DNA of 64,000 nucleotides from Spiroplasma apis B31 (GTDB taxonomy: Bacteria; Bacillota_I; Bacilli_A; Mycoplasmatales; Mycoplasmataceae), in NCBI RefSeq assembly GCF_000500935.1, contig NC_022998.1, positions 496,001-560,000 of the forward strand, written 5' to 3'. This document shows positions 12,109 to 23,318 of this stretch, one piece after another. Made by a program: the position numbers and the translations under genes. Position 1 is the stretch's first letter. Each line of letters begins with the position of its first letter. The notes under the pieces were generated by a model, which saw only the letters and a program-made list of their open reading frames with translations, did not search any database and was not told the DNA's origin.

Positions 12109-12930
12109 ATATATTTGTTAACTACATAAGATGTTTTTAAATTAATTCAAATTTTTATTTCAAACAACAATTTTTAATAAGTTCTCTATAATCTTTTTAA
12201 TTTATACAAACCTATTATGTTATTTTATAAATGTGTTTTATTACATCGTCAACGTAATAAAAATATCATAGTTGTTTTTTCATATAAAATTTAAAGTTTT
12301 AAATTTTTATTTAAATATAAACAGAATTTTATAAAATATACCATCCTAATAATTTATATTTGATTATTTTTTGTTTTAAATACATTTAATAATGAGTATA
12401 AATAAAAAAATAAAATGTTATAAATTTACTCATTATTTATGTAGTTTTTTATATTGGGGAAATTACTTTGTAAATTTAATCTATAAATTTTCTTGCAAAT
12501 AGTAACAAATATGCTTATTCAATCTTTTACTCAATAATTTAACCAGCAAACTTCAACCTTGTTATTTATTCACTAGCTCACTTCCTGCATTAACATTATT
12601 TATATGTATAAAGTTATGAAGACTTATACTTTTCAATAGTCTAGCTTTCTATATGTGTGGCCATTAGCATAATGAAGTGCATAATGTAGTTCTTCTAATA
12701 ACATCAGTTTTTTTCTCATTTTAACAACCTCTCTTTTACGAGTTTCATGAGGTTTAATATATTCAACTTATAATATCTGTCTAAAGTTATATATTGTTTT
12801 CTAAAAAGCTTTTTGTTTATTAGCTATATCATTTTGTTGAATGCTTTAAAAATATATTTTTTTAATTCAACAAACAAAAGTTAATAAATTCATTTATAAT
12901 AAAAAAAAATTAAAAATGGAGTTTTAAAAT
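12109..12930. other. 822-base gap between csn2 and the ATPase gene
   Basis: No intact gene is present. The sequence is very AT-rich and broken by stops in all frames, apart from a possible minus-strand relic at 12562-12719. A perfect 10-bp inverted repeat (TTTGTTGAAT at 12833-12842, ATTCAACAAA at 12865-12874) with a 22-base A/T-rich loop lies about 60 bases before the next gene and might be a regulatory site or terminator. GGAG near 12919 serves as the ribosome binding site for the gene at 12931. Confidence 0.6.
12562..12719 (-). pseudogene. Small gene relic, unidentified
   Basis: Read leftward from an ATG at 12719, the frame gives about 30 protein-like residues including ELHYALHYANGHTYRKLDYW (with TGA as Trp) before a stop. 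A neighbouring frame then continues as LHNFIHINNVNAGSELVNK to a stop at 12562. This looks like one short coding sequence split by a frameshift. The composition is less A/T-biased than the surrounding gap. The family is not recognised. Confidence 0.25.
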
Positions 12931-15753
12931 ATGGATGAATTATTAAATAATAAAGATAAAATTTTCTCAGTTATTGATTTTTTTAGTTTTAATTTATTTG
13001 CAAGTGATATAAAGTATCCTATGAAGAAAATATTTACATTTGATGAGTATAAAAAAGCAATTATAAATTTCAAAGATAATAAAAATAAGGAAAATGCTAT
13101 TGATGAGATAACAAAAAACACTGATAAACCCTATCAAAAAGATGTTAAAATTTTTTTGAATTTTAATTGCATTTATTACTATGGTAGTAGAGGCTCTGGT
13201 AAAACTATGTTCACAAAAAACTCAGCCAATCATAAAGATATTGAAGCATATTATTTAAAAGATCTTAGTTATGAAAAAATTAAAGACTTGGAAGAAAACA
13301 TAAATACCAATAATTTAAAATATGTAATTTTTGATGGGATAAATGAATTTGATTTTTCTCTTAAACGCATTTTTGAAAAAATCATAATAAATCTTTTAGC
13401 TATTAATATCAAAGTTATAATTACTGGTGTTTGCGAAAAGGAAATAAAAAAACTTGATTTAAATATAGGAACAATTGAATTTAAAAATTCTTTGGAAAGT
13501 AACTATATGTATAGAGTGTCTACTCTTATAAGTCCAAGTAATTATGAGAAATATTATAAGATAATTCAAACTATTTCTTTTAATTTACTGTCTTTAAGAG
13601 AAATTAATTACTTTATCCATTCATTAATTATATTATCTAATAAAGGATTTGTAATCAAAAAAAATACTGATCACTTCATATTTATATGAAGAAATATTCT
13701 GGAGCATTTTTTTGAGTTTTACTTCGAAGGAGAGAAATGTGTAGACTGAAAAAGTTATTGAACTTTTTTAAAAAATAATATTAAAACTTTTTACTATGGT
13801 ATTGATGAGAAATCAGAATTCTTTAAAAAAAATAAAAGTGAAATAATTTTTTTTAACTCTCGAAGTATAGTGGCAAAAGAAAAAGAAAAGTTTGTTTTAA
13901 AAGATAGAATGTTATACCTACCATTGTTACTAACGCATATGAGAAAATGTAAGGATGATAAAGAATATAGGGATGACGTAGAATTGAAGGAATGATATAC
14001 AGCTTTTGTTCTGTTGTTAAAATCTGAAAAAATGGAAGAAGTTAACATAGAATTTATTATAAATAAGGACGATGATATCTTACTAGTAAAAAGAATTAAT
14101 AAAAGTATTTTGAATAAACTTATGCTTCTTTTTTCTTTTAAGGAAAAAAGGAAAAAACTAGTACTCAATAAGAATCATGAATATAAAATATCTTTTTTTT
14201 ATTTTTTAATATCAAACTTCAACGTTCAAGATTTAAATGAATGTATTGAGTTGGAAAGGGAAGATTATGAAAAATGTATCACATTTTTAATAGATAATAT
14301 AAATATTATGAAGTTTGAAAATATTCTATGTAATTTTATTGATTTGACAGATTTTAATGACAGAAATATGGAAATTTTTTATATAAGTTATTTTACAAAT
14401 CGTATATTAAATTTATCTGAAAATGATGCAATCATATTTTATAAAAGATTATTTAACTCATTTTCTTGTTATAAAACCTTTGTTAAATGGGCCAATATTT
14501 TTCTAAGAATTAAGATATTTCAAAAAGCTAACAGTCATGTAAATATTTTAAAATATTACTTAAAAAAAACATTTTGTAAATATAAAAAAACATTGACATA
14601 TAAATATGTCTTTTATAATTACTATTTTTTGCACTTAGATTTAATAAATACACCTGTAAATAACAACTTTGGAAACATTCATGATAAAAAATATTTAATC
14701 AATATAAATAATAGCCTAATTCAAAATGCGTATATATTTTTATGTTATTTTTTCAAACAAACTGAATACCATACATGTGAAGAGATAAAAGAAATTATGA
14801 ATTTAATAAATGATAAATTTTCATTTCCAAGAAATGTACAAATTAATTCTTATTTTAAACTCCATTACACAACATCTACAAAAATATATAATAGTTTTGA
14901 TTGAAAAGTTATTGAATTAATAGATTTTATTATTTTAAAGTATTTTAAAAAGAAAAAATGCGACGCAAAAAAGAATAGAATATATTATTCTGATATATAT
15001 TTAGAAAATAACTTAAAAATTGAATGACCATTGATAAACAATAATTTTTTTATATGCTCCAATTTAATTTTTTGCGATAATAAAATTTCTGATGAAAAAA
15101 TGTGAAATATAAAATATTATCCTTTGGATAAAGAAAAATTTAGAAAGATTACGAATAATTTCATTAAATTTTTATTAGAAAATAAATTTTACGCCTTTAA
15201 AAATAAGGTTAGGATAGAGACGGGTTTTAAAATATATTACATTTTTAAAGAGATAAAGTTCGAAAAGGAGTTTTATCATCAAAATATCTCTGATGTTGTA
15301 ACAAATAATTGTTACATAGATACTTTTGAAGTATCAGAATTTTCAAAGGAACAGTTCATATTCCAAATTCAGTTGTATTCAGAAACAATATTCTCTTCGG
15401 AACTTTTAAATCATAAAGATATTTGTATTAATTATAATGGTGAATTAGAAACTTTTTTTCCATCAAATCACTTGACCAAAAAAAGAATCAATTGATCGAC
15501 AAAAGAGGGGACTGTTTTTTTCGATGATGATTCACAAACTTGATTCAAAATACCTAATAATGATAGAAAAAAGAATTTTTTTAAATATTATGTTTGTTAT
15601 TGCGAAAGTTGAAATACTGGTAATATAATAAGAAGATGAATAATATTAAAATATAATAAAAAAGAAGTATTTTTTCAAGAAGTTTTTGATACAAGTGAAC
15701 TTGGGATGGAAGTGTTTAAATTAAAGGAAAACAAATGATTGTCTTTAAAATAA
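12931..15753 (+). CDS. Large P-loop ATPase, NACHT/STAND-like (940 aa), putative defence protein
   Basis: The 940-residue protein has a Walker A motif YYGSRGSGKT (G85 to T92) and a Walker B strand YVIFDGINEFD (131-141). The DG-x-x-E form of Walker B, followed by a second buried strand IKVIITGV, resembles NACHT-type STAND ATPases (usual form DGLDE, then LITSR). The roughly 650 residues after the ATPase part are helical, rich in Phe, Tyr, Lys and Asn, and unrecognised; they could be a sensor region. The first 80 residues show no known effector motif, transmembrane segment or signal peptide. The gene stands alone between the CRISPR locus and an IS relic. Anti-phage function is inferred from fold type and neighbourhood only; a KAP- or AAA-type ATPase is an alternative. 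Confidence 0.7.
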
Positions 15754-15779
15754 TCAAAAAATAATATTGTCTAGTTATA

Positions 15780-16526
15780 GAAAAAAATGGTTGCATATAT
15801 TTCAAAGATTTTAAAATATATTGTCTCATTTTAAATAATCAAGGCATAGTAGTAAGTCAATCTAAAGTTGCTAGAATAATGAAATTATTCAATTTATATT
15901 CAGTTATAAGAATAAAAAAGATGTATAGAAAACCAAAAGAAGTCAAAAAAATAACTTATGGTCCTAATCATGTTAATAGAAATTGATCTTTGTATTCAAA
16001 AAATGAGCTTTAAGTTACAGATATTACATATATACCTTTCAATAAAAAATTTGCATATTTAAGTGTTTTGAAAGACGCAAACACTGGATTCATAGTAGGT
16101 CATGAGGTATCTTTAAAAAATGACATAGATATTTACAGAAAAACACTTGAGAAAGCTTCGTTTCATAGACAAGATCTAACTAAAAAACTTACCATCCATT
16201 CTGATAACGGAAATTAATATACATTTATATTTGCAAAGCATTATGTTAGAAAAAATATCATAATCTAGACCATGTATCTCTATTGATAATGGAATGTGTA
16301 AAACTTTTTTTTCTTTAAAAGAAGAGTGCGAAAATAAAACTAAAGCAGAATAATTTTCATAAGTTAAAAATAGCAATCGATAATTATATATAATTTTACA
16401 ATTATAAAATAATAATGATAAACATAAGACCGTCCAACATATATTTATTTAGATTTCAAACTATAAAAAAAAGTACTTCAAACTTTGTTTAAGTATTTTT
16501 ATAAAAAACATTTTGCATACTTGACA
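15780..16526 (+). pseudogene. IS3-family element relic (orfB part and right end)
   Basis: In-frame remains of a DDE transposase are clear: VTDITYIPFNKKFAYLSVLK, then LTIHSDNGN directly followed by a TAA stop, then ISIDNGMCKTFFSLKEECE, with several stops and no intact frame. The stretch after 15753 and before this holds weakly similar coding remains (SKVARIMKLFNLYSV). The right end AACATTTTGCATACTTGACA near 16508-16526 matches the right end of the copy at 29674-30776. The left end and orfA are missing, so the element is dead. It is the best preserved orfB of this IS family in the window together with the 29674 copy. Confidence 0.8.
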
Positions 16527-16725
16527 AATTATATTTAAAATATTGATTATATTAGATTTTTTTATTTAACTCTATACATAGAGGGTTTATTCGTTTGTAT
16601 AAATGAGTGTTTTTTTAGCATAATGTATACTTAGAGAATTATATTCACACTTTTAGTATTATATTTTGATTTATTTAGGTTATAATAAATCATAATTAAA
16701 TGTGTAATGCGGAGCATGAAAAAAT

Positions 16726-18846
16726 ATGAATTTTAAAATTAGTGATGAACAACAAAAAATAATTAACTACCTTAAAGCTAATTATAATTTAAAAATTGAA
16801 GCAGTAGCTGGAAGTGGTAAAACTACAACTAGCTTATTTATAGCAGATGCTTTTAAGGACAAAAATATAATAATTTTAACTTATAATAAAAAGTTAGCTG
16901 ATGAAACTAATAAAAAAATTAAGAAGCATAGTTTAACAAATATTAAATGCAAGACATTTCACTCATTTATTGGAAACTGTTTTGGTGACACTTGTAAAGA
17001 TGATCAAGCTCTAAATAATATAATAATCAATAAAATTGAAGTAATTAAAAATCTAGAACACTTTGATTTACTTATTTTAGATGAAGTTCAAGATATGTCC
17101 TTCAATATTTTTAAACCTTTAGTCAAGATTATTAAAGAAAAATATTTTAATTCACAACTATGTATTTTAGGAGATTCAAGGCAATCAATATATAGTTTTA
17201 GAGGGGCTAATCCACTTTTTTTATCAAAAGCAGAAATTGCTTTTGGAAATCTTAATAATTTTAGTTGAAAAAGCACTAAGTTAAGTACTAGTTACCGAAT
17301 CACAAAAGATAATGCAACTTTTTTGAATGAAGTTTATTTTAACGAAAATTTCATTACTTCAAATCAAGAAAACAGCGAAAAGAACTTATTTTATACGGTG
17401 ATTGATGCATTTAATACTAAGGCTTTATATGAATATTTGAAACCTGTTTTTGAGAAATACGAAGATGAAGATATTTTTATATTATCGAATAAAGTTCAGG
17501 GGACAAACACCCCTCTGTCAAGATTAGCAACGCTTTTATCGGAAAAAGGTCATTTAGTTTATATATCTTTAAGTGAGGAAGAAAATTTAAGTGACAAAGA
17601 ATTGAAAAACAAAATCGCTTTCTCAACTATTCACCAATCAAAAGGAAGAGAAAGAAAAGTAGCCATCATTTTTTCTATGGAACATAGTTATTTTGAATAT
17701 TATGATAGAAATTCTGATCATATGAAACCCAGCAATCTTCATTATGTAGCTCTTACAAGAGAAACTGAAAAAACAATAATAATCAACCACTATAAAAACT
17801 CAGCATTTAAGTTTTTAAACTTTGATAATTTGAATAAGTTTATTGATTTTAAAGTAGAAGAAGATAAAAAAAGAACTTGAGAAGAAGCTAACAAAAGTAT
17901 TAATAGGAGAATTGAAAATACAGTTTTAAACACATCTGTTAGTGATCTCTTGAAGTTTTTACCTTTAGAAAAATTAAGAGAAGATTTAGATAAAATGAAA
18001 GTTGAACGTTTTGTCATAAAACCAAGTTATTCTTTGGAGAAAGTGCCAAACTCAAAAACCTTTTTTAAAAAAAAGAAAGAATACTCTGAAAATTTATCAA
18101 TCTTTAACGGTAAATACTTTCCAATTATGTTTTTAGAAAAAGTCAATAAATTTGATGACATAATCAAATCCATTAAACAAGTTTTAAAAGAAATATCTGA
18201 ATCTAAATCCGACTCTGACACCTTATTAAGTTTTCTAAAACCAAAAAAAGCTTGGGTTAAAAGTATTATTGATGAATATGAAAACAAGAATATTAATATA
18301 TTAAAAGTAGTTCTATTGCTTTCGGCAATAGAAAATGAAGACATTTCAAGAATAAATCAAATCCAAGAAATAGACTGAATTACAAAAAAAGATGATCAAA
18401 CAGCCAATGATGTATTTGAAATCATATTGGGAGATAATGCAGGAGTTTTAAGCAAGAAATTTAAGTTCGAATATAATATAAAAATTGAAAATATAAATGG
18501 TAGAAACTACATAGGAATACTTGATTGTGTTGATTTTGAAAATAAAAGAATATGAGAATTTAAATTTACAAATGAATTAAGTAATATTCACAGATTACAG
18601 TTACTTTTATATAAATTAATCATTTCAAAAAATAGTGATTTAAGATCTAAATTTGATAAATTTCAATACTATTTATTTAACTTAAAGAAAAATAAGGTTG
18701 AACGTATCAGTATGAACTATGAAGACTTAGAAAGAATGTTTTACAATATTTTGTTTATAAAAGAAAACATGAATACTGTAGAAATAAACTTAGATAGCTT
18801 TTTAGATGAAATCAATAAAATTAAAGAAATGAATTATTTTATATAG
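16726..18846 (+). CDS. UvrD-like superfamily 1 helicase with C-terminal PD-(D/E)XK-type nuclease motif
   Basis: A 706-residue SF1A helicase. Motifs in order are the Q motif SDEQQKII (6-13), Walker A AVAGSGKTT (26-34), Walker B LLILDEVQD (D119, E120), LGDSRQSIYSFRGA (motif III/Q-R region), FSTIHQSKGRE (motif V) and YVALTRE (motif VI). After a helical linker, residues about 595-630 carry a RecB-like nuclease pattern: D600 in GILDCVD, E611 and K613 in WEFKFT, and Q625/Y629 in LQLLLYK. The domain order resembles AddA-type helicase-nucleases but in a much shorter form. The gene lies alone, about 110 bases before the DpnII-type restriction genes. A repair role is possible, but the setting beside CRISPR and restriction genes suggests phage defence (inference). 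Confidence 0.85.
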
Positions 18847-18958
18847 TTTGTTTGTAAATCATATAAATATATTTTTTTATTATAAACTAATTTATTTTCT
18901 ATTTATTTAAGAATTTTTTTCATTGTATAATTAAAAAAGATTTAAGGGGCAAATTAAA

Positions 18959-19807
18959 ATGAAAAAAAATTTTGATAATTTTATCAATAATTTTAAAGAT
19001 AAAGTCTTTAATTTAGATTTTTACGTTGATTATGACAAAGCTATAAAAAATGTAGATATATACAAAAAAGAGATAGAAGTTTTAAATAAAGCAATTTTAG
19101 CAAAAGAACCTTTACACATACTTAAGTTAGCTTTTGAAGAAAATAGCAATTTGCAAAAACTCATCCCTTCATTAATTGCTGTAAGAAAGAATGTTATTCA
19201 AACAATATCTGAAAGTTACGATTTTAGCAAAAAAATGGATGCTAATAAGATTATTGAGTTTATAGACGGTGTAGGTTTATTGAAAATCATCCAAAATAAT
19301 AGAATAACTAACTTTAATGATTATTTATTAGGTTTAGAAGTTGGAATGGACACAAATGCTCGAAAGAATAGAACTGGTAAAGCTATGGAATCATTAGTTT
19401 CAGATTTACTTATTGAAAAAGGTTTAATTTTTTCGGAACAAGTTTCTTTAAGAAATATTGCAAATATAATTCCTGATTTTGATTGAGAAGATTTATCTAG
19501 CCAATTTGATAAATTTAACGCGGATAAAAGAGTAGATTTTCTCTTTAAATATAATGAAATATATTACTTAACTGAAGTTAATTTTTATTCTTCTGGAGGA
19601 AGCAAATTAAATGAAACAACAAGATCATTTATAATGTTAAATAATAAACTAAAAAAATATGAGCATATTAAGTTTTTGTGAATTACAGATGGTATTGGTT
19701 GACTTACTGCAAAAAAACAAATTAGAGAAGCATATGAAAAGATTGACTTACTTTTCAATTTGAAGGAGTTTGAAGAAAACTCCCTTGAAGATTTATTAGG
19801 TATATAG
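18959..19807 (+). CDS. Type II restriction endonuclease, DpnII-type (GATC)
   Basis: Expected to cut unmethylated GATC sites. The 282-residue protein matches the DpnII family along its length: GLEVGMDTNARKNRTGKAME near the middle, VDFLF (D193) and LTEVNFYSSGGSKLNET (E206, with the EVN form of the PD-(D/E)XK core), and the FLWITDGIGWLTAK segment near the end, with TGA read as Trp. The length is normal for DpnII. The methylase gene begins one base after its stop, so the pair forms a compact restriction-modification unit. AAGGGGC at 18944-18950 provides the ribosome binding site. Confidence 0.93.
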
Positions 19808-19808
19808 C

Positions 19809-20621
19809 TTGAAACCAATTGTTAAATGAGTAGGCGGTAAAACACAACTATTAAATGATATTAAGCAACGATTACCAGAAAAGTTCAATAGATATATTGA
19901 ACTATTTGTGGGTGGGGGAGCAGTTTTCTTAAATTTACAATATGAAAAAACCATTATTAATGATCTAAACTCAGAATTAATTAATATGTATGAATGTATA
20001 CGTGATAATTATATTGAAGTAATAAAGTATATCGAGATTTTCAGGATTAAATATAATTCAAACCCTAGAAAATTTTATTACGAACTTAGAAGCCTAGAAA
20101 AATATCAAAATGATTTTGAAAGAGCGGCAAGAACAATTTTTTTAAACAAAACTTGTTTTAATGGACTTTATAGACAAAATAAAAACCATAAATTCAATGT
20201 TCCATGAAACCAAAAAACTATTGCACCAAATATTTATGAACTAGATAATTTAGAAGAAATATCAACATTCTTGAAGTCTGTCAAGATTTTAAATTTAGAC
20301 TTCAAAGATACATTAAATTTAGTTAAAAAAAACGATTTTGTTTATATAGACCCACCGTATGATAAGTTAAATAATAATACATTTGCAAATTACTCTGGAA
20401 ATGACTTCCTTAGATTTCAACAGGAAGAATTAAAGATTTTTTGTGATGAAATTTCAAAAAAAGGAGCATTCTTTATGGTTTCAAATCACAATACAGAATT
20501 TATTAAAGATTTATATAAGGAGTATAGTATCGATGTTGTTATGGCGAAGAGAAATGTTAATTCTAATGGTCAAAAAAGAGGGAAAATAGAAGAAGTATTA
20601 ATCACTAATTATAGAAAATAA
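19809..20621 (+). CDS. dam: Adenine-N6 DNA methyltransferase, Dam/DpnM type (GATC)
   Basis: Methylates adenine in GATC and so protects the host from the enzyme encoded just upstream. The 270-residue protein has the class alpha order: VKWVGGKTQLL at the N-terminus, the AdoMet motif YIELFVGGGAVF (F33-G37), RAARTIFLNKTCFNGLYR, and the catalytic YIDPPY (D181-Y184). The closing GKIEEVLITNY is typical of Dam enzymes. The start is taken as the TTG at 19809, one base after the endonuclease stop; the conserved KPIVKWVGG follows at once, and no usable ATG precedes it. The weak start may keep methylase and endonuclease amounts tied. Confidence 0.93.
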
Positions 20622-20797
20622 AGTGAATAAATATTCATCATTTTATAAAGGTATAGAATTGCAAAACAATCATTAAATGTGTTAAGTTCATTATTTACTT
20701 AAACTATATTTTTAATTGATATTAAAACGCCATATATAATAATTTTTATGTAAAATTTTATTAGGAGAATATTATTAATAGACAAATAGAGGAAAAA

Positions 20798-21517
20798 ATG
20801 AAGAAAACAGAGATTATCAATAATGAATTAACACTTATTATGGATGATAAAAATGAGCATAAAACAATCAAATCTTGGATATATAAAACATTAAAAAACA
20901 ATATTATCGAATTAGTTATTAAACCTAATCAAAAGATTTCTGAGTTTTATTTAAGCCAACAATTTAAAGTTTCAAGAATACCAATTCGTGAAGTACTTAC
21001 TATTTTAGAGAATGAAGGTTTGGTGGAAGTATTACCGCAAAAGGGTACATTTGTTAAAAAGATATCTTTACAAGAAATTCACAGTGGTATATTTTTTAGA
21101 AAAGCAATTGAAGCTGAAGTACTATTTGAAATTGTTGAGTCTACTCAAAACTATGATTTAAGTTACATTTATCATACTTTAGAGTTAATGAAAAAATATG
21201 ATTGAGAAAAAAATAATGATCCTAAAAAGTTTCATTATTTAGATAATGAGTTTCATCGACAAATATTTAAACTTGTCTATAAAGAATATCAATGAGATAA
21301 ATTAGATCATTTTGTTAGTGGTCACACAAGAATAAGATTTTTAGAATTGTTTGATAAAAAAACAATTGTTAATATAATTAATCAACACGAAGAAGAGTTA
21401 GAAATAATAATTGAAAAAAATAAAGATAAAATTAGAGACTTTTTATCGCGACATACTTCAAACTTTATTGATCACTTAAATAATATAATCAAGTTAGACC
21501 CTGATATGTTTGAATAA
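20798..21517 (+). CDS. GntR-family (FadR/FCD type) transcriptional regulator
   Basis: Likely controls the hexuronate genes that follow. The N-terminal winged helix (about residues 24-88) contains the family signature FYLSQQFKVSRIPIREVLTI, then ENEGLVEVLPQKGTFVKKIS. The C-terminal half (about 95-235) is all-helical with histidines in FHYLDNEFHRQIF and SRHTSNFIDHL, as in FCD effector domains that bind metal and sugar acids. The protein has 239 residues, normal for the UxuR/ExuR-like group. GAGGAAAAA precedes the ATG. The gene is convergent with kdgK. The ligand (glucuronate, fructuronate or KDG) is inferred from context. Confidence 0.88.
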
Positions 21518-21548
21518 TATTTAAAATTGTAATTGCTTACAATTTTTT

Positions 21549-22553
21549 TTAACGCTTAATATCGCTATTAATAAATTTTCATTCTTTAATTAATTTAAAA
21601 CTTATTTTAGACCAATCTCCTAATAGATAATGTTTGAAATATAGACAACTTAAACCATTTCTTAAAATATCATTATTTTTTAAGTCCATTAAAATAGAAT
21701 GAACAATACTTGCTGAAAAAGCATCACCTGTACCAATTCTTTCTACGTAATTGTCAATGAAAATAGTATCTGATTTGGTCATTACATCGTTTTCTCAAAG
21801 ATATCCCGTTACTCTGGATGAGTTACTGGTGATGATCTCTCTTTTAGTAGAATATATTTTTTCTATATTTGGGTATTTTTTTGTGATAACTTGATAACCT
21901 TTAACTAATGATTCATCATAATTCGAATCTGAGTCTAATAATTTTAGAATATAAACTAAATCTTTAATCCCCATTGATATGTAGGTTGACAAAGGTAAAA
22001 TCTCTAAATAAGTTTTTCTCGCCTCCTCATAATTTCATAATTTAGACCTATAGTTAAAATCAAAAAATATTTTTTTATTTTTTTTACTAAAAGTCTTTAC
22101 TAACTTAATAAGTGATAACCTAGTATTTATGTTTGTGGCAAAAGATATTCCTGATATATAAATACAATCAAATGTATTCGATAAATCTTCAATTTGATTA
22201 TTTGTTAGAAGTCATTCTGTAAAACAGCTACTAGAACGATTATAAATTATCTCATCGTTAAAAGGCCCTAAACCTTTTTTAACATAGTAAGTTCCTAAAG
22301 GTTTGTAATTATCTAAACTTATATTTTTAGTAATAACATTATTTGTTTTCAAAAAATTTAAAATACTTGCCCCAATAAAATCGTTAGAGAGTTTAGTTAA
22401 AAATGTAACCTCGTTTCCTCATATCCCTAAATAATTGGCTACATTAAATTCAGCCCCTCCAAAGTTGATTGTTACAAGTTCATTGTTAGAAAACTCTTTA
22501 TTCGGTAATGAAGTTAATCTTAACAATGTTTCTCCAACAACTAAGATTCTCAT
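21549..22553 (-). CDS. kdgK: 2-keto-3-deoxygluconate kinase (PfkB family)
   Basis: Phosphorylates 2-keto-3-deoxygluconate to KDPG with ATP in the cytoplasm. The 334-residue PfkB/ribokinase-type protein starts MRILVVGETLLRLTS, has the sugar-site NFGGAEFNVANYLG near residues 30-44, and the C-terminal signature ERIGTGDAFSASI with catalytic base D277. The start ATG overlaps the end of eda (AAATGAGAATCTTAG), so the two are translationally coupled and transcribed leftward together. Assignment to KDG rather than fructose or ribose rests on the eda, uxaC and uxuA genes next to it. Several TGA codons are read as Trp. Confidence 0.9.
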
Positions 22554-23179
22554 TTGTTTACTTTCTCTATGTATTTTCTGGCGAGGGCTATTGTTCCTTT
22601 ATAATCATCATTATCTTCAATTAAATTAGATAAATGATTTCCTATACCACAAGCAAACGCACCGCCATTTAATCAAAATATAAAATTATCTAAATCAACT
22701 CCACCCGTAGGCATTACTTCGATATCGGGCAAAGGACCTTTTAAAGTATTTATAAAATTCTTTTCAAAGTTATTGGCAGGAAATAATTTTATAAGATCCC
22801 AACCTTGTTTATTTATAGTTGTTATTTCATTAATAGTCATTGCTCCAGGGATATATAATAAATTTTTTTCCAAACAAAAGTTAGATATATCAATACTAAA
22901 ATTTGGTGAAACGATAAAATCGCATTGATATTTATAAGCTAGTTTGGCCTGATTGATATTCATAACTGTGCCAGCACCAATTATACAATTATAAGTTTTT
23001 TTAATTTTATCAACTTCTTGTAATACTTTTTCTACATCTGGAATTGTGAAGGTTATTTCAATAAATTTAAATCCACCTTCTAAACATGCTTTGATGGTAA
23101 GCAAAGCTTTATCGATTGAACTAGTTCTTATAACTGCTACAAGTTTTTCTTTTTGTAATATTTCTTTAATATTTTTCAT
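22541..23179 (-). CDS. eda: KDPG aldolase (2-dehydro-3-deoxy-phosphogluconate aldolase)
   Basis: Splits KDPG to pyruvate and glyceraldehyde-3-phosphate, the last step of hexuronate breakdown. The 212-residue class I aldolase has the expected FIEITFTIP (E41), GAGTVMN, SPNF, YIPGAMT and the Schiff-base lysine in LIKLFPA (K131), followed by PTGGVDLDN. The start was set at 23179 because GGAGGT lies seven bases before that ATG; the in-frame ATG at 23194 would fall upstream of this site. The gene ends inside the kdgK start. Its promoter appears to overlap a candidate GntR operator (see 23199-23228). Confidence 0.95.
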
Positions 23180-23198
23180 ATAATTTACCTCCATAAAA

Positions 23199-23227
23199 AC
23201 TATACTCTTTTAAAAACTAGTATACAA
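23199..23227 (-). promoter_or_regulatory. Leftward promoter of eda-kdgK
   Basis: On the minus strand, TTGTAT (complement of 23222-23227) and TATAGT (complement of 23199-23204) are separated by exactly 17 bases. The ribosome binding site of eda lies just downstream. The -35 hexamer is part of the candidate operator at 23217-23228, so a bound regulator would block the promoter. Confidence 0.55.
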
Positions 23228-23228
23228 G
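23217..23228 (+). promoter_or_regulatory. Candidate GntR-type operator, site 1
   Basis: CTAGTATACAAG is palindromic except for one base pair around the centre GTATAC (implied consensus CTTGTATACAAG). A second close match lies 72 bases downstream before the permease gene. Placement in the divergent promoter region of the hexuronate genes, and overlap with a -35 box, suit control by the GntR-family protein encoded at 20798. Confidence 0.5.
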
Positions 23229-23288
23229 ATTAATTTATTTTTATTTTTCCCTTTAAATAATATATTTTATGTGTTTTAATAAATACGA

Positions 23289-23300
23289 CTTATATACAAG
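23289..23300 (+). promoter_or_regulatory. Candidate GntR-type operator, site 2
   Basis: CTTATATACAAG matches site 1 at ten of twelve positions and is also nearly palindromic. It lies 18 bases before the permease start, just upstream of its AGAAAGGAG ribosome binding site, where a bound repressor would block rightward transcription of the uptake and uxu genes. Confidence 0.5.
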
Positions 23301-23318
23301 TTAGAAAGGAGTAAATAT

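Noticed and set aside
12931-15753. Several separate short genes in place of the large ATPase
   Set aside because: All pieces are in one frame and separated only by TGA, which this organism reads as Trp; merged, they give one continuous protein.
23180-23194. Start of eda at 23194
   Set aside because: The consensus ribosome binding site GGAGGT lies downstream of this ATG and fits the start at 23179.
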